A stretch of DNA of 64,000 nt from Amycolatopsis bullii (GTDB taxonomy: Bacteria > Actinomycetota > Actinomycetes > Mycobacteriales > Pseudonocardiaceae), in NCBI RefSeq assembly GCF_014654205.1, contig NZ_BNAW01000023.1:1-64000 (forward strand). Reading direction: 5' to 3'. Under the pieces are notes generated by a model, which worked only from the letters and a program-made list of their open reading frames with translations, was not told the origin of the DNA and did no database searches. A program made the translations under genes and the position numbers. Shown here piece by piece: positions 52,390 to 60,978 of this stretch. Position 1 is the first letter of the stretch; each line of letters opens with the position of its first letter.

Positions 52390-53268
52390 ATGGCACGCGC
52401 ACAGGCCAACGGTCTCGAGCTCGAGTACGACACCTTCGGCGACCCGGCGGCCCCGCCGCTGGTCCTCGTGATGGGCCTCGGCGCCCAGATGATCACCTGG
52501 GAGGACGGCTTCTGCGAACTGCTCGCCGGCCACGGGTTCTTCGTCGTGCGCTACGACAACCGGGACGTCGGGCTCTCGACGTGGCTCGACCACCTGCCGC
52601 CGCCGGACCTGGCCGCGCTGGCGGCCGGCGACCTCACGAGTGCGCCGTACACGTTGTCGGACATGGCGGATGACGCGGTGGGGCTGTTCGACGCGCTCGG
52701 TATTTCCCGGGTGCACGTCGTCGGCGCGTCGATGGGCGGGATGATCGTGCAGCAGCTGGCGATCGACCACCCGGACCGGCTGCTGTCGATCACGTCGATC
52801 ATGTCGACCACCGGTGGCCGGTCGGTCGGGCAGGCCGAGCCGTGGGCGCTGGCGCTGCTGACCCGGCCGCCGGCGTCGACGCGGGAGCAGGCGCTGGCGG
52901 ACAGCGTCGAGGGCTACCGGAAGCTCGGCTCCCCCGGCTACCCGGACGACGAGGCGTTCCTGCTGGCGAAGGCGGCGTTGCACTACGACCGCGCCCGCCA
53001 CCCGGTGGGCACGCTGCGCCACGCGGCGGCCGTGGTGGCGTCCGGCGACCGAACGGCTCTTTTGCGTTCGGTGCGCTTGCCCGCGTTGGTCGTCCACGGC
53101 GACGGGGACCCGCTGATCAACGTCAGCGGCGGCAAGGCGACGGCGGAGGCGATCCCGGGCGCGGAGCTGGTGGTGATCCCGGGGATGGGACACAACCTGC
53201 CGCGCGCGGTCTGGGCGGAGATCGCCGGCGCGATCAAGGGCGTCACCGAGCGGGTAAACGAAACGTAA
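52390..53268 (+). CDS. Alpha/beta-fold hydrolase
   Basis: A 292-residue alpha/beta hydrolase. LVLVMGLGAQMITWEDGF is the oxyanion region, VVGASMGGMIVQQLAIDHP carries the Ser nucleophile, GDGDPLI the Asp and PGMGHNLPRAVW the His. Family members are close to aclacinomycin methylesterase-like hydrolases, which remove methyl esters from polyketides, but specificity is not fixed by sequence. It is divergent from the TetR gene. Confidence 0.87.
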   Translation: MARAQANGLELEYDTFGDPAAPPLVLVMGLGAQMITWEDGFCELLAGHGFFVVRYDNRDVGLSTWLDHLPPPDLAALAAGDLTSAPYTLSDMADDAVGLFDALGISRVHVVGASMGGMIVQQLAIDHPDRLLSITSIMSTTGGRSVGQAEPWALALLTRPPASTREQALADSVEGYRKLGSPGYPDDEAFLLAKAALHYDRARHPVGTLRHAAAVVASGDRTALLRSVRLPALVVHGDGDPLINVSGGKATAEAIPGAELVVIPGMGHNLPRAVWAEIAGAIKGVTERVNET

Positions 53269-53341
53269 AGATCGCGGGCCTGGGTGTAGGGAATGTGTCC
53301 TGGGCCACGCTTTGGCTTGTCCGCCGGACTGGACTGGGCGG

Positions 53342-53821
53342 ATGACACCGGGCTTCGGATTTCCGTTCGGGTGCGTGGCCGCCGTCGCCGCCGTGATCGT
53401 GGCGGACCTGGCCGGGGCGACGGGCCGTCCCTGGTATGCGCTGGTCACCCTGGGCGCGGTCGTCCTGGCCTTCGCCTGCCGAATTCCCCTCACCGCCGCG
53501 GGCGGCGTCGCCGTGGTCGCCTGGGCGTTGCACACGGGTTTCATCCTCGGCCGCTTCGGCGAACTCACCTTCGGCGCCCCGGCCCGCCTCGCCGCGCTCG
53601 TCCTCGCCGCAGCCCTGGCCATCGGCGCCCTGACCCGCGCCGCGTCGACCCTCCAGGTACGCAAGCCGGCTTCCCGCTCACGCCAGCCGACCCTTCAGGT
53701 ACGCAAGCCGACCCTTCAGGCACGCCATCCGACCCTCCAGGTACGCAAGTCGTCCCTCGGGGTACGCGAGTCGTCCGTCCGGGTTCGCGAGTTCGCCGGG
53801 CGGGTGCTCCGGGTGCCGTGA
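53342..53821 (+). CDS. Small membrane protein with repeat-derived C-terminus
   Basis: A 159-residue protein. Four hydrophobic segments occupy about residues 6-100 (FGCVAAVAAVIVADL, WYALVTLGAVVLAFAC, GGVAVVAWALHTGFIL, AALVLAAALAIGALT). From about residue 104 the sequence is a run of heptads (TLQVRKP, SRSRQP, TLQVRKP, TLQARHP, TLQVRKS, SLGVRES, SVRVREF). These heptads are the translation of the 21-bp repeat array that starts at 53653. The true conserved protein probably ends near residue 104. No family recognised. Confidence 0.6.
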   Translation: MTPGFGFPFGCVAAVAAVIVADLAGATGRPWYALVTLGAVVLAFACRIPLTAAGGVAVVAWALHTGFILGRFGELTFGAPARLAALVLAAALAIGALTRAASTLQVRKPASRSRQPTLQVRKPTLQARHPTLQVRKSSLGVRESSVRVREFAGRVLRVP

Positions 53822-54072
53822 TCGGAGGGGTCAGCTCGCGTGTTCCGAAGGTCAACTCGTGTACCTGGAGGGTCGGCTTGCGTACCCAAGGGGTCGGCTT
53901 GCGTACCCAGGGGGTCGGACTGCGTGCCTGGAGGGTAGGGCGGCGTGATCAGCGGCGCGTCTCGCGTGATTGGGGGCGTAACTCACGTGATTGGGCACGG
54001 ATCTCGCGTGATTGGAGGGGCATCTCGCGTGATCCCAGGGGCATCTTGCGTGATTGGAGGGGCATCACCCGT
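53653..54072. repeat. Twenty-unit 21-bp repeat array with one orientation switch
   Basis: Eight units read CAGGTACGCAAGCCGACCCT-like from 53653 to 53820; the eighth is degenerate. Twelve inverted units from 53821 to 54072 drift from ACCTGGAGGGTCGGCTTGCGT to GATTGGAGGGGCATCTCGCGT. No indels occur, so the 21-base register holds over 420 bases. It starts inside the small membrane-protein gene and ends inside the stop region of the PucR-type gene. The last units are near-identical to those at 45740-45781. Confidence 0.92.
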
Positions 54073-55291
54073 GGTGGGCGGCGCGGCGGGCGGCTGAGGC
54101 CGCCATGATGCGGGGCAGGCCGGCCGGGTGGAGGGGGTCGATGCCGGTGAGGTCGCGGATGCGGCGGAGGCGGTAGTCGACCGTGTTGGGGTGGACGTGG
54201 AGCTGGGCCGCCGTGCGACGGCGGTTCGTGTCCAGGGCCAGGTACGCGTCCAGCGTCTCGGCCAGCTCCGGGTGCGCGGCGAGGGGGTCGAGCGCCGCCG
54301 CGAGGCGGTCGCGGGCCACTCCCGGACGGGTCAGCTGGTACTCGACCAGGACGTCGTCGAGGGCGTACAGACCCGGCGGCCGGCCGAACCAGCGCAGCAC
54401 GTCCAGCACTTCGCCGGTCCGCGCGGCCACTTCCCGGACCTCCGCGGGCGCCGCCGTTTCCGCGGCCGCCAGCACGGTGACCCCCGCCGCGCGCCCGGCC
54501 GCCTCCAGGACCGCGTGCCAGTCCGGGACGCGCCCGGTCACCGGCAGCAGGACGAGCCCGCCGGGACCGTCCAGTGACGCGAGCACCCCGTCACCGCACA
54601 GCCCTTCGAACGCCGCCAGGAACCGGCGGAGCTTGCGCCGGACGGCGATCTCGGCGTCCACCCCCGGCGACTCCTCGTCCGCGTGCGGCCCGAGTTCGAC
54701 GCTCAGCACGAGGTACCGCGCGGGCAGCGTGATCCCGGCGCTGCGGGCGACGACGTCGACCGGCCCGCCGTCGACGAGCACCGACAGCAGCGTCCGGCGC
54801 GCGGTGTGCTCGTGCCCGACCTTCGTCCGCAGCTCCTCCAGGTACCCGCGCGTCACCGCGCCGGTGACCGTGCCGACGAACGCCAGCACCCGGTCCGCGA
54901 CGTCGAGGAGGTCGGCGACGTCCGCGCGGCCCGAAGAGGCCGAGCCGACGGCGAAGATCTCCCGCGCGCCGACGTGGTACGCGGTCAGCACGGCCTCCAG
55001 CGGGAAGCCCTCCTCCGCCCGGCGGACCGCGGACGCGCCCACCTGCCGCAGCTCGGCCGCGTTGAGCTCGCGGTCCTCGCGCAGGCTCCGCGCGAACGCC
55101 CGCACCGCCTGCCGGGTGATGCCCGCGATGTCGCCGGCCAGTTCCTCCACCGGCAGCCGCCGGTAGTCGGCGACCTCGGCCTGGATGCGCGCGAGCACCC
55201 GGGCGATCAGTTCGGGCTCCTCCCGGGTGAGCCGCTCGTGCACGCGCTGCCCGCCGAGGGTGAGCTCCCCGCCGCACTTGTGCTCGGTCAC
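54065..55291 (-). CDS. PucR/CdaR-type transcriptional regulator
   Basis: A 408-residue regulator. The C-terminal helix-turn-helix (LDTNRRRTAAQLHVHPNTVDYRLRRIRDLTG) is the HTH_30 type of PucR/CdaR regulators, preceded by a GGDEF-like middle domain. The N-terminal part (RVHERLTREEPELIARVLAR) is a RsbT co-antagonist-like or sensor helical domain. GTG 55291 follows GAGGGG. Its last 8 bases fall in the 21-bp repeat array. Target unknown. Confidence 0.82.
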   Translation of the reverse strand: MTEHKCGGELTLGGQRVHERLTREEPELIARVLARIQAEVADYRRLPVEELAGDIAGITRQAVRAFARSLREDRELNAAELRQVGASAVRRAEEGFPLEAVLTAYHVGAREIFAVGSASSGRADVADLLDVADRVLAFVGTVTGAVTRGYLEELRTKVGHEHTARRTLLSVLVDGGPVDVVARSAGITLPARYLVLSVELGPHADEESPGVDAEIAVRRKLRRFLAAFEGLCGDGVLASLDGPGGLVLLPVTGRVPDWHAVLEAAGRAAGVTVLAAAETAAPAEVREVAARTGEVLDVLRWFGRPPGLYALDDVLVEYQLTRPGVARDRLAAALDPLAAHPELAETLDAYLALDTNRRRTAAQLHVHPNTVDYRLRRIRDLTGIDPLHPAGLPRIMAASAARRAAHHG

Positions 55292-55396
55292 AACCGATCC
55301 CCTCGTTCTCTGCCCGGATTCCCAGTCAATCCCGTGACGTCCGGTGCCGATGGTGTCACGGAGACCAACATTCGGCACTGCGTCAAGGAGGACGGC

Positions 55397-56249
55397 GTGC
55401 GAGTGAGAACGACGGCGTTCATCGCGATCATGGTCACCGCGCTGACGGGCGCGACGGCGGGACCGGCGGCCGCGGCCCCCGCCGGCGAGTACGTGGCACT
55501 GGGGGATTCGGCGGCGGCCGGGCCGCTGATCCTGCCGCCCGACCTCTCCTCCCCCCGGCTGCCTCCGCTCGCTGGCGGACTACCCGCACGTCGCCGCCGA
55601 GGAGCTCGGCGTGCCGCTGAAGGACGTCACCTGCTCCGGCGCGACGACGGCGGACATGACCGCCCCGCAGCAGACGTCGGCCGGCGCGGTGCCGCCGCAG
55701 CTGGACGCGCTGAGCGAGCAGACCCGCACGGTGACCGTGACGATCGGCGGCAACGACATCGGCCTGGTCGGGGCCGCGACGAGCTGCATCAACCTGCTGC
55801 CCGGCATCAACCCGGACTGCGTGGACCGCTACACCGCCGGCGGCCACGACCAGCTGGCCGAGAAGATCGCCGCGTTCGAGCCGGTGTGGGGCGCGCTGCT
55901 GGACGCGATCCACGCGAAGGCACCCAACGCCGACGTCTTCGTCGCCGGCTACGGCACCTACCTGCCGCACAACGGCTGCTGGCCGGTCGCGCCGCTGACC
56001 CCGCGCGACGCGAACTACATCCAGGGCAGCATCGACAAGACCAACGCCGCCCTCGCCCGGCAGGCCGCCGCGCACGGCGCGCAGTACGTCGACGTCCGGA
56101 CGGCTTCGATCGGACACGACGTCTGCAAGCTGCCCGGCGTGAAGTGGTTCGAGAGCGTGGTCCCGACGTCGGTCGCCGCACCGATGCACCCGAACGCCGA
56201 CGGCATGGCCGCGTTCGGCCGCCTGGTCGCGGCGGCGATCAGCGGGTGA
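55397..56249 (+). pseudogene. Frameshifted secreted SGNH/GDSL hydrolase
   Basis: The signal peptide and block I (YVALGDSAAAGP) are encoded from GTG 55397, which follows AAGGAGG by 5 bases. After LPPDLSSP the frame changes: removing one C from CCCCCC at 55551-55556 restores GCLRSLADYPHVAAEELGV, block III (IGGNDIGLV) and block V (HPNAD). In the second frame the coding region then runs to 56249. The total would be a normal SGNH lipase-like enzyme of about 283 residues. The cause may be a true mutation or a homopolymer sequencing error. Confidence 0.8.
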
Positions 56250-56760
56250 AGTCCCAGCGGGTGGCGCCGTGGGGTTCGGCGGTGGCGACGCCGAAGGCCG
56301 TGTGCAGGGTGAGCCGGTACAGGTGCCAGGGCGCCGGCCCGGCGCTCGCCGCCATGAAGGGCGCGTTGAACCCGCCGTCCTCCACCGTCGCGGGCCAGCC
56401 GCCCTCGCGGTAGACGGCCGCCACCCGCTCGAGAGTGGCCGGGTCGGCGACCCGGTGGGCCTCGCCTTCCATGGTGAGGTCGAGGCCGCGCAGCCGCACC
56501 GACACGGTGCACGCCGGGTTCGCCGCCAGGTTGCGGGCCCGGCGGGTGCCCGGCCCGCTCACGAAGTACAGCGCGTCGTCCACCCAGATCGCGCCGACGC
56601 CGGCGGCGTGCGGCCGCCCGCCGGGGCGGACGGTCCCGACGAAGAAGGTCAGGTCTTCCGTGGGGGTCTGGGTGGCGAGGAGATCGCGCGCCCTGCTCCA
56701 CGGCAGCGCCGCGGACCCGGGGGTTCGGTCGAGGTTCCTGGTTTCGCTGGCTTCGCTCAT
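56239..56760 (-). CDS. Pyridoxamine 5'-phosphate oxidase-fold protein
   Basis: A 173-residue split-barrel flavin- or F420-binding protein. PHAAGVGAIWVDDALYFVSGPGTRRARNLAANP is the core PNPOx segment, followed by LTMEGEAHRV. The start ATG 56760 overlaps by no more than the last bases of the next gene, 56763-57746, which it follows in the operon (2-base gap). Its 3' end overlaps the SGNH gene by 11 bases. Members act as FMN- or F420-dependent reductases or haem/biliverdin-type binders; this one's substrate is unknown. Confidence 0.82.
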   Translation of the reverse strand: MSEASETRNLDRTPGSAALPWSRARDLLATQTPTEDLTFFVGTVRPGGRPHAAGVGAIWVDDALYFVSGPGTRRARNLAANPACTVSVRLRGLDLTMEGEAHRVADPATLERVAAVYREGGWPATVEDGGFNAPFMAASAGPAPWHLYRLTLHTAFGVATAEPHGATRWDFTR

Positions 56761-56762
56761 GC

Positions 56763-57746
56763 CTACGCGTCGAACGGGACGACGGCGGATCGACACGCGG
56801 CGAGAGTTTTCCCGCCGCCGGGGTCGTCGTCGCTGGTCGCGGGCACGATGGCCAGCTCGTCGACACCGGCCTCCGCGTACTCGGCGGCCTTCGCGGCGAT
56901 CTCGGCGCCGGACCCGAGCAGGCCGACCACGGCGATGGCCTCGACCGGCACCGCGGCCAGCAGTTCACGCGGGTGCGGCCGGGTGCGCGCGAAGTCGATC
57001 AGGTCGCCGAAGCCCGCCGCGCGGAACATGTCCGCGTAGCCGGGAGCGGCGAGGTAGCCGACCACGCCGCGGCGGAGCTGCTCCAGCTCGGCCGGGCCCG
57101 GGTCCGCCGCGGCGACCACCCACGCGGCCACCGGCGGCGGCGGGGTCCCGAGGCGCGAAGCGGCTTCTCGCAGTCCTCGCACCAGCGTCGCCGCGGCCGC
57201 CGGGCTCACGAGGTTGACCACCATCCGGTCCGCGTGCCGCGCGGCGACGTCGAGCGCGCGCGGCCCGAACGCGGCGACCGTCACCGGGGACTTCGGGGCG
57301 GGCAGCCGCAGCCGGTAGCCCCGCGAGCCGACGACCTGGCCGTCCACAGTGGACTTCTCCCCGCTCAGCAGCTGCCGGACCGCCACGGCGGACTCCGCCA
57401 GTGCCGTGGCCGCACGATCGCGCGAGCGGCCGTGCCAGCCGCGCACGACGACGTCACTGGAGGTCCCGAGCGCGACGCCGGTCGCGCGGCCGGTCAGCGC
57501 CGCCACCGACGCGACGCCCACGGCGATCATCGCCGGGTCCCGCACGGTCACCGCCAGCGGCCCGAAAGTCAGCGAAATCCGCGAGGTGGCCGCCCCGATC
57601 GCCGTGCCGAGCGCGAAGGCGTCCCACGTCGCCATTTCGCCGATCCACAGCTCCGGGTAGCCCGCGGCCTCCGCGGCGCGGGCGGTGTCCAGTGCCTCCT
57701 CCGGCGGCCGGTCCTGCCAGAGCCCCAGCGACACCGAAAGCTTCAC
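56763..57746 (-). CDS. LLM-class F420-dependent oxidoreductase
   Basis: A 327-residue luciferase-like TIM barrel. GYPELWIGEMATWDAFALGTAIGAATSRISL and FGPLAVTVRDPAMIAVGVASV are the F420-binding LLM segments, followed by GVALGTSSDVVVRGWHG. Such proteins reduce or oxidise small organic substrates with F420. AGGAGGAC sits before GTG 57746. It precedes a PNPOx-fold gene in the same operon, which may act on the same compound. Confidence 0.88.
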   Translation of the reverse strand: MKLSVSLGLWQDRPPEEALDTARAAEAAGYPELWIGEMATWDAFALGTAIGAATSRISLTFGPLAVTVRDPAMIAVGVASVAALTGRATGVALGTSSDVVVRGWHGRSRDRAATALAESAVAVRQLLSGEKSTVDGQVVGSRGYRLRLPAPKSPVTVAAFGPRALDVAARHADRMVVNLVSPAAAATLVRGLREAASRLGTPPPPVAAWVVAAADPGPAELEQLRRGVVGYLAAPGYADMFRAAGFGDLIDFARTRPHPRELLAAVPVEAIAVVGLLGSGAEIAAKAAEYAEAGVDELAIVPATSDDDPGGGKTLAACRSAVVPFDA

Positions 57747-58107
57747 GCACGTCCTCCTGTACGGAACAGCCGGTTCGCCGTCCCCGGGAGACGACGAACC
57801 GGCACCAGCCCAAGGCCGCCCCGGCGAGCGGTGCTCGCCGTATCCGGTCGCGGAGGACAACCCGGCACACCATACGGGGTGCCGACCGGCCACGCCGCCT
57901 GCTCGCACCCCTCCGGCGAGCAGAAAGCGTGCCCGGCAACCGCTTCCGGGTACGCCGCACGACCGCGTGCGGCGTTGTTTCGTTCCGATCGGCCGGCGCG
58001 AGCCCTCCGGGCCGGCGCCTGCCCGCTCTCCTCGAGCCGGCCGATCGTCTCCGCCGCGCACCATCCCCACGCCCGGGAAGCCCCGGGCGCGACCCTCTCG
58101 ACGGTGC
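57747..58107. other. Intergenic region with several inverted repeats
   Basis: No gene is supported. GCCGGTTCG/CGAACCGGC (57769-57777, 57795-57803) lies in the upstream region of the LLM gene. CGCCGCACG/CGTGCGGCG (57953-57961, 57966-57974) is followed by TTGTTT on the forward strand. CGATCGGCCGGC/GCCGGCCGATCG (57986-57997, 58036-58047) is a longer-range pair that could end the carotenoid oxygenase transcript. Open frames here lack domain or start support. Confidence 0.5.
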
Positions 58108-59580
58108 TCAGGAGCGGAGGTTGTCCAGCTGGTCCGCCCGGACCCAGGTCGCGTGAAAACCGAGCGGGACACGCTGGGGAAGCAGGACCCTGGCCACGGG
58201 TCCGGCAGCGAGGTCGGCGGCGTCGAAGACGTCCAGTTCCGAGCGTCCCTCACGCTCGTCCTGCACGAACGTCACCAGATACCCGTCCGCCGAATCGACG
58301 GGTGCTCCTTCGCGGGGTGCGAACGGAGCCTCGCTGCCCCACCGGCCGGGACCGAACCGGTATTCGGTCTTCGTGCCGGCAAGATCGTCGCGGCGCACCA
58401 GCCCGTCGAACTTCAGCGTCGACTCGGGCGAGATGTGCACCGCGTAGGAGTACCGGTTCCGCCGTCCGACGCCGCGGGCGTCGACGGTCGGGAACTCGGT
58501 GTTGTCGTCGTCGAGCGGGCCCTCGTGGCACGCGCCGGTCCGCAGGTCGAAGCGGTAGCGGTGCAGCTGGGCGTCGAGCCGCAGGTAGGACAGCATCTTC
58601 GCGAGCGGCGTGTGCGCATCGGCGCGCGGCTGCGGACGCTGGACGCGGCAGACGTCGAGGACGACTTCGCCGCCCTGCTCCCAGGCGTTGACCACGTGGT
58701 AGATGTAGCACGGGCTCGCTTCGAACCACCGGATCTGGCTACCGTCTCCGTAGCGTGGCAGGACGCCGAAGCGGCTCGGCAGCGAGCGGTCGAAGTGCAG
58801 CTTGTGGCGGCCCTGTTGCGCCGCCGCGTGGTCCTGGACCAGCGGCAGGTCCATCAGCACCGCGTAGTGCTCGGTGATGGCCATGTCGTGCGGCAGGCGC
58901 GGGCCGGGCAGCTCGACGTCGGTGGTGGTCACGACCCGGCCGTCCGCGCTGATCACGCCGTAGCGCAGGTACGGCGGGCGGGGCCCGTAGTCGAACCAGA
59001 ACAGCTCGCCGGTCGTCTCGTCGACCTTGGGGTGGGCCATCATGTCGCCGGCCAGCGTGCCGAGGAAGTCTTCGGCGCCGAGGGTCTCCAGCGAGAGCGG
59101 GTCGACCGCGTACGGCGAGCCGCACAGGTACCAGGTGGCGAGGATCCGGCCGCGGTGGAAGACGACGTCGGTGTTGGCGTTGTCCTTGAGGCCGAGGCCG
59201 TGGCTGTTGCCGAAGGGGTTGCCCCGCGGGTTCTCCATGACCCCGGTCCAGAGCGCCTTGCCCGCCGCGGACTCGGCTTCGAAGGCTTTCGTGCGGATCC
59301 AGCGGTTGCGATAGCGGGCCTTGCCGTTCTCCAGGTGGACGGCGTGGATCATGCCGTCGCCGTCGAACCAGTGGTAGCGGCCTTCCGGGGCGAACCGCGG
59401 GTTGGGGCCGTTGCGCAGGTAGACGCCGTTGAGGTCGTTCGGGATTTCGCCGATGACCCGCAGGTCCTCGGCGTCGATCTCGGTGCTGACCGGGGCGTGG
59501 ACGCCGAGCAGGTAGGGGTTCGCCTCGGCCGCGTCCGCCGTCCTGGCCACCATCAGCGGCTGTTCGGAGGTGCTGGTCAT
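58108..59580 (-). CDS. Carotenoid oxygenase (RPE65/CCD family)
   Basis: A 490-residue non-haem iron dioxygenase of the carotenoid-cleavage/lignostilbene dioxygenase family. The four iron-ligand histidines fall in MMAHPK, LPHDMAITEH, YIYHVVNAWE and LGFHATWV. NGVYLRNGPNPRF and HWFDGDGMIHAV mark the N-terminal blade. The gene has a strong promoter and is divergent from a tandem HxlR regulator. The substrate could be a carotenoid, apocarotenal or stilbene-type phenol. No carotenoid biosynthesis genes are present in the window. Confidence 0.9.
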   Translation of the reverse strand: MTSTSEQPLMVARTADAAEANPYLLGVHAPVSTEIDAEDLRVIGEIPNDLNGVYLRNGPNPRFAPEGRYHWFDGDGMIHAVHLENGKARYRNRWIRTKAFEAESAAGKALWTGVMENPRGNPFGNSHGLGLKDNANTDVVFHRGRILATWYLCGSPYAVDPLSLETLGAEDFLGTLAGDMMAHPKVDETTGELFWFDYGPRPPYLRYGVISADGRVVTTTDVELPGPRLPHDMAITEHYAVLMDLPLVQDHAAAQQGRHKLHFDRSLPSRFGVLPRYGDGSQIRWFEASPCYIYHVVNAWEQGGEVVLDVCRVQRPQPRADAHTPLAKMLSYLRLDAQLHRYRFDLRTGACHEGPLDDDNTEFPTVDARGVGRRNRYSYAVHISPESTLKFDGLVRRDDLAGTKTEYRFGPGRWGSEAPFAPREGAPVDSADGYLVTFVQDEREGRSELDVFDAADLAAGPVARVLLPQRVPLGFHATWVRADQLDNLRS

Positions 59581-59615
59581 GGACTGCTCCCTGGCTGCGC
59601 TGGCTGATGGAGAAG

Positions 59616-59644
59616 AGACTATGATTTGTGTACCCAGCTGTCAA
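59616..59644 (-). promoter_or_regulatory. Consensus promoter of carotenoid oxygenase gene
   Basis: On the reverse strand, -35 TTGACA (59639-59644), a 17-bp spacer and -10 TAGTCT (59616-59621). It lies about 36 bases before the ATG, leaving room for the GGGAG ribosome-binding site. It is the best sigma-70-like promoter seen in the window. Confidence 0.75.
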
Positions 59645-59705
59645 TAGGCTTCTTTTGGTGTAGTCAGGTGCTACCCTCAGGAGGCGATGTAACGAGGGGG
59701 ACGAA

Positions 59706-60662
59706 GTGGTGGAGGCGACTGCACAGCGCGTCCGGCCGGCGGGAGATCCGCTCCGCCGGGCGCTCGAGCTGGTCGGTGATCAGTGGACCCTGCTCATCCT
59801 GCAGAGCCTGTTCCTGCGTTTCCGGCGGTACGAAGAACTGCGGCTGCGCCTGGGCATTTCGCCGACGGCGTTGTCCGGACGGCTGCGGGACATGGTGGAC
59901 GCGGGCATGCTCACCCGGGTCCCGTACCGGGACGCGCGCCGCACGCGGCACGAGTACCGGCTGACCGAACGCGGTCTCGAGCTGTGGCCGCTGCTGATCT
60001 CGATCTGGGCGTGGGAGCGCGAGTGGGTCGAAGGCCGCCGCGAGGTGCTGCCGACGCTGATCCACCTCGACTGCGAGCTGGCTACATCAGCGCCGCTCGG
60101 CTGTGCGGCGTGCGGCCGCCGGGTCGACGCCCGGGACGTCCGCGCGGAACGGCTGGACGGCACCGGCGTCGCGGCGGCGACGGCGTCCAAGCGCTTCCGC
60201 CGCAAGGACGCGGATTCGCTGGCCGGCGACCCGCTGATGTTCTTCCCGGACACGATGGAGCTGCTCGGCGACCGGTGGTCGACCGGCCTGGTGGTCTCGG
60301 CGCTGCTCGGGTGCCGGCACTTTTCGGAGTTCGAGCGCGAGCTGGGCATCGGGCCGAGCGTGCTGTCGGCCCGGCTGAGCAAGCTGGTCGAGGTCGGCGT
60401 GCTGCGCACGGGCACGGCGGCCACGCGCACGGACGCGCGCGACTACCGGCTGACGGCGAAGGGCCTGGCGTTCTTCCCGGCACTGGCGTTCATCGCGGAG
60501 TGGTCGCGCGGCTTCGAGGTGGCGGGCCAGGAGCCGGACATCACGCTGCACCACATCGAATGCGGCGAGCGGCTGCGCCCGATGCTGCTGTGCGACCACT
60601 GCGGCCGCCCGCTGACCCGCACGTCCGTGCAGTTCGGCGGCGTGCCGAGCCCGCAGCGCTGA
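59706..60662 (+). CDS. Tandem HxlR-domain transcriptional regulator
   Basis: A 318-residue protein with two HxlR winged-helix domains, about residues 10-110 (LELVGDQWTLLILQSLFLRFRRYEEL) and 185-285 (MELLGDRWSTGLVVSALLGCRHFSEF). Each is followed by a cysteine module, CAACGRRV and CDHCGRPL, with a preceding Cys or His, suggesting a zinc ribbon after each wing. Most HxlR proteins have one domain and dimerise, so this fusion may act as a single-chain dimer. GAGGGGG sits 5 bases before GTG 59706. It is divergent from the carotenoid oxygenase gene and likely its regulator. Confidence 0.88.
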   Translation: MVEATAQRVRPAGDPLRRALELVGDQWTLLILQSLFLRFRRYEELRLRLGISPTALSGRLRDMVDAGMLTRVPYRDARRTRHEYRLTERGLELWPLLISIWAWEREWVEGRREVLPTLIHLDCELATSAPLGCAACGRRVDARDVRAERLDGTGVAAATASKRFRRKDADSLAGDPLMFFPDTMELLGDRWSTGLVVSALLGCRHFSEFERELGIGPSVLSARLSKLVEVGVLRTGTAATRTDARDYRLTAKGLAFFPALAFIAEWSRGFEVAGQEPDITLHHIECGERLRPMLLCDHCGRPLTRTSVQFGGVPSPQR

Positions 60663-60745
60663 CGACGTGACCCAAATCGACTCGCCAAGCAGTTTGAGTG
60701 ATGCCAGGCTGGGGCGGTCACACGTCGTCGTTTTCGGAGGTAAGC

Positions 60746-60931
60746 ATGAGTGAACCGGACCCGTCGCCCAGCGGCGAGGAGGACGACGTCAAGCGCAAGT
60801 TCCGCGAAGCGCTCGAGCGCAAGCAGGCCCACGCGCGCACGGGAGCGTCCCACGAGAACGGCGGCGGCAAGAACCAGCACGCCCACGGCCCGGCGGCGAA
60901 CAAGCGCACGTTCCGCCGCAAGAGCGGCTGA
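60746..60931 (+). CDS. DUF5302 small basic protein
   Basis: A 61-residue, charged, probably disordered protein: an acidic start (MSEPDPSPSGEEDDVKRK), then KFREALERKQAHA, GGGKNQHAHGPA and the conserved C-terminal KRTFRRKSG. This matches the DUF5302 family common in actinobacteria. CGGAGG sits before the ATG. It ends 10 bases before a strong terminator. Function unknown; its basic tail suggests nucleic-acid or ribosome contact. Confidence 0.85.
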   Translation: MSEPDPSPSGEEDDVKRKFREALERKQAHARTGASHENGGGKNQHAHGPAANKRTFRRKSG

Positions 60932-60941
60932 GACGACGGAT

Positions 60942-60973
60942 CGAAGGCCCCACCGCGAGCGGTGGGGCCTTCG
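60942..60973. terminator. Bidirectional terminator
   Basis: CGAAGGCCCCACC (60942-60954) pairs perfectly with GGTGGGGCCTTCG (60961-60973) around GCGAGC. It lies between the convergent DUF5302 and metallo-hydrolase genes. Confidence 0.85.
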
Positions 60974-60978
60974 CCGTG

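Noticed and set aside
53653..54072. CRISPR array
   Set aside because: The units are contiguous with no unique spacers, and no cas genes are nearby.
57747..58107. Open frames between LLM and carotenoid oxygenase genes
   Set aside because: They are continuations of shadow frames and the region is rich in inverted repeats instead.
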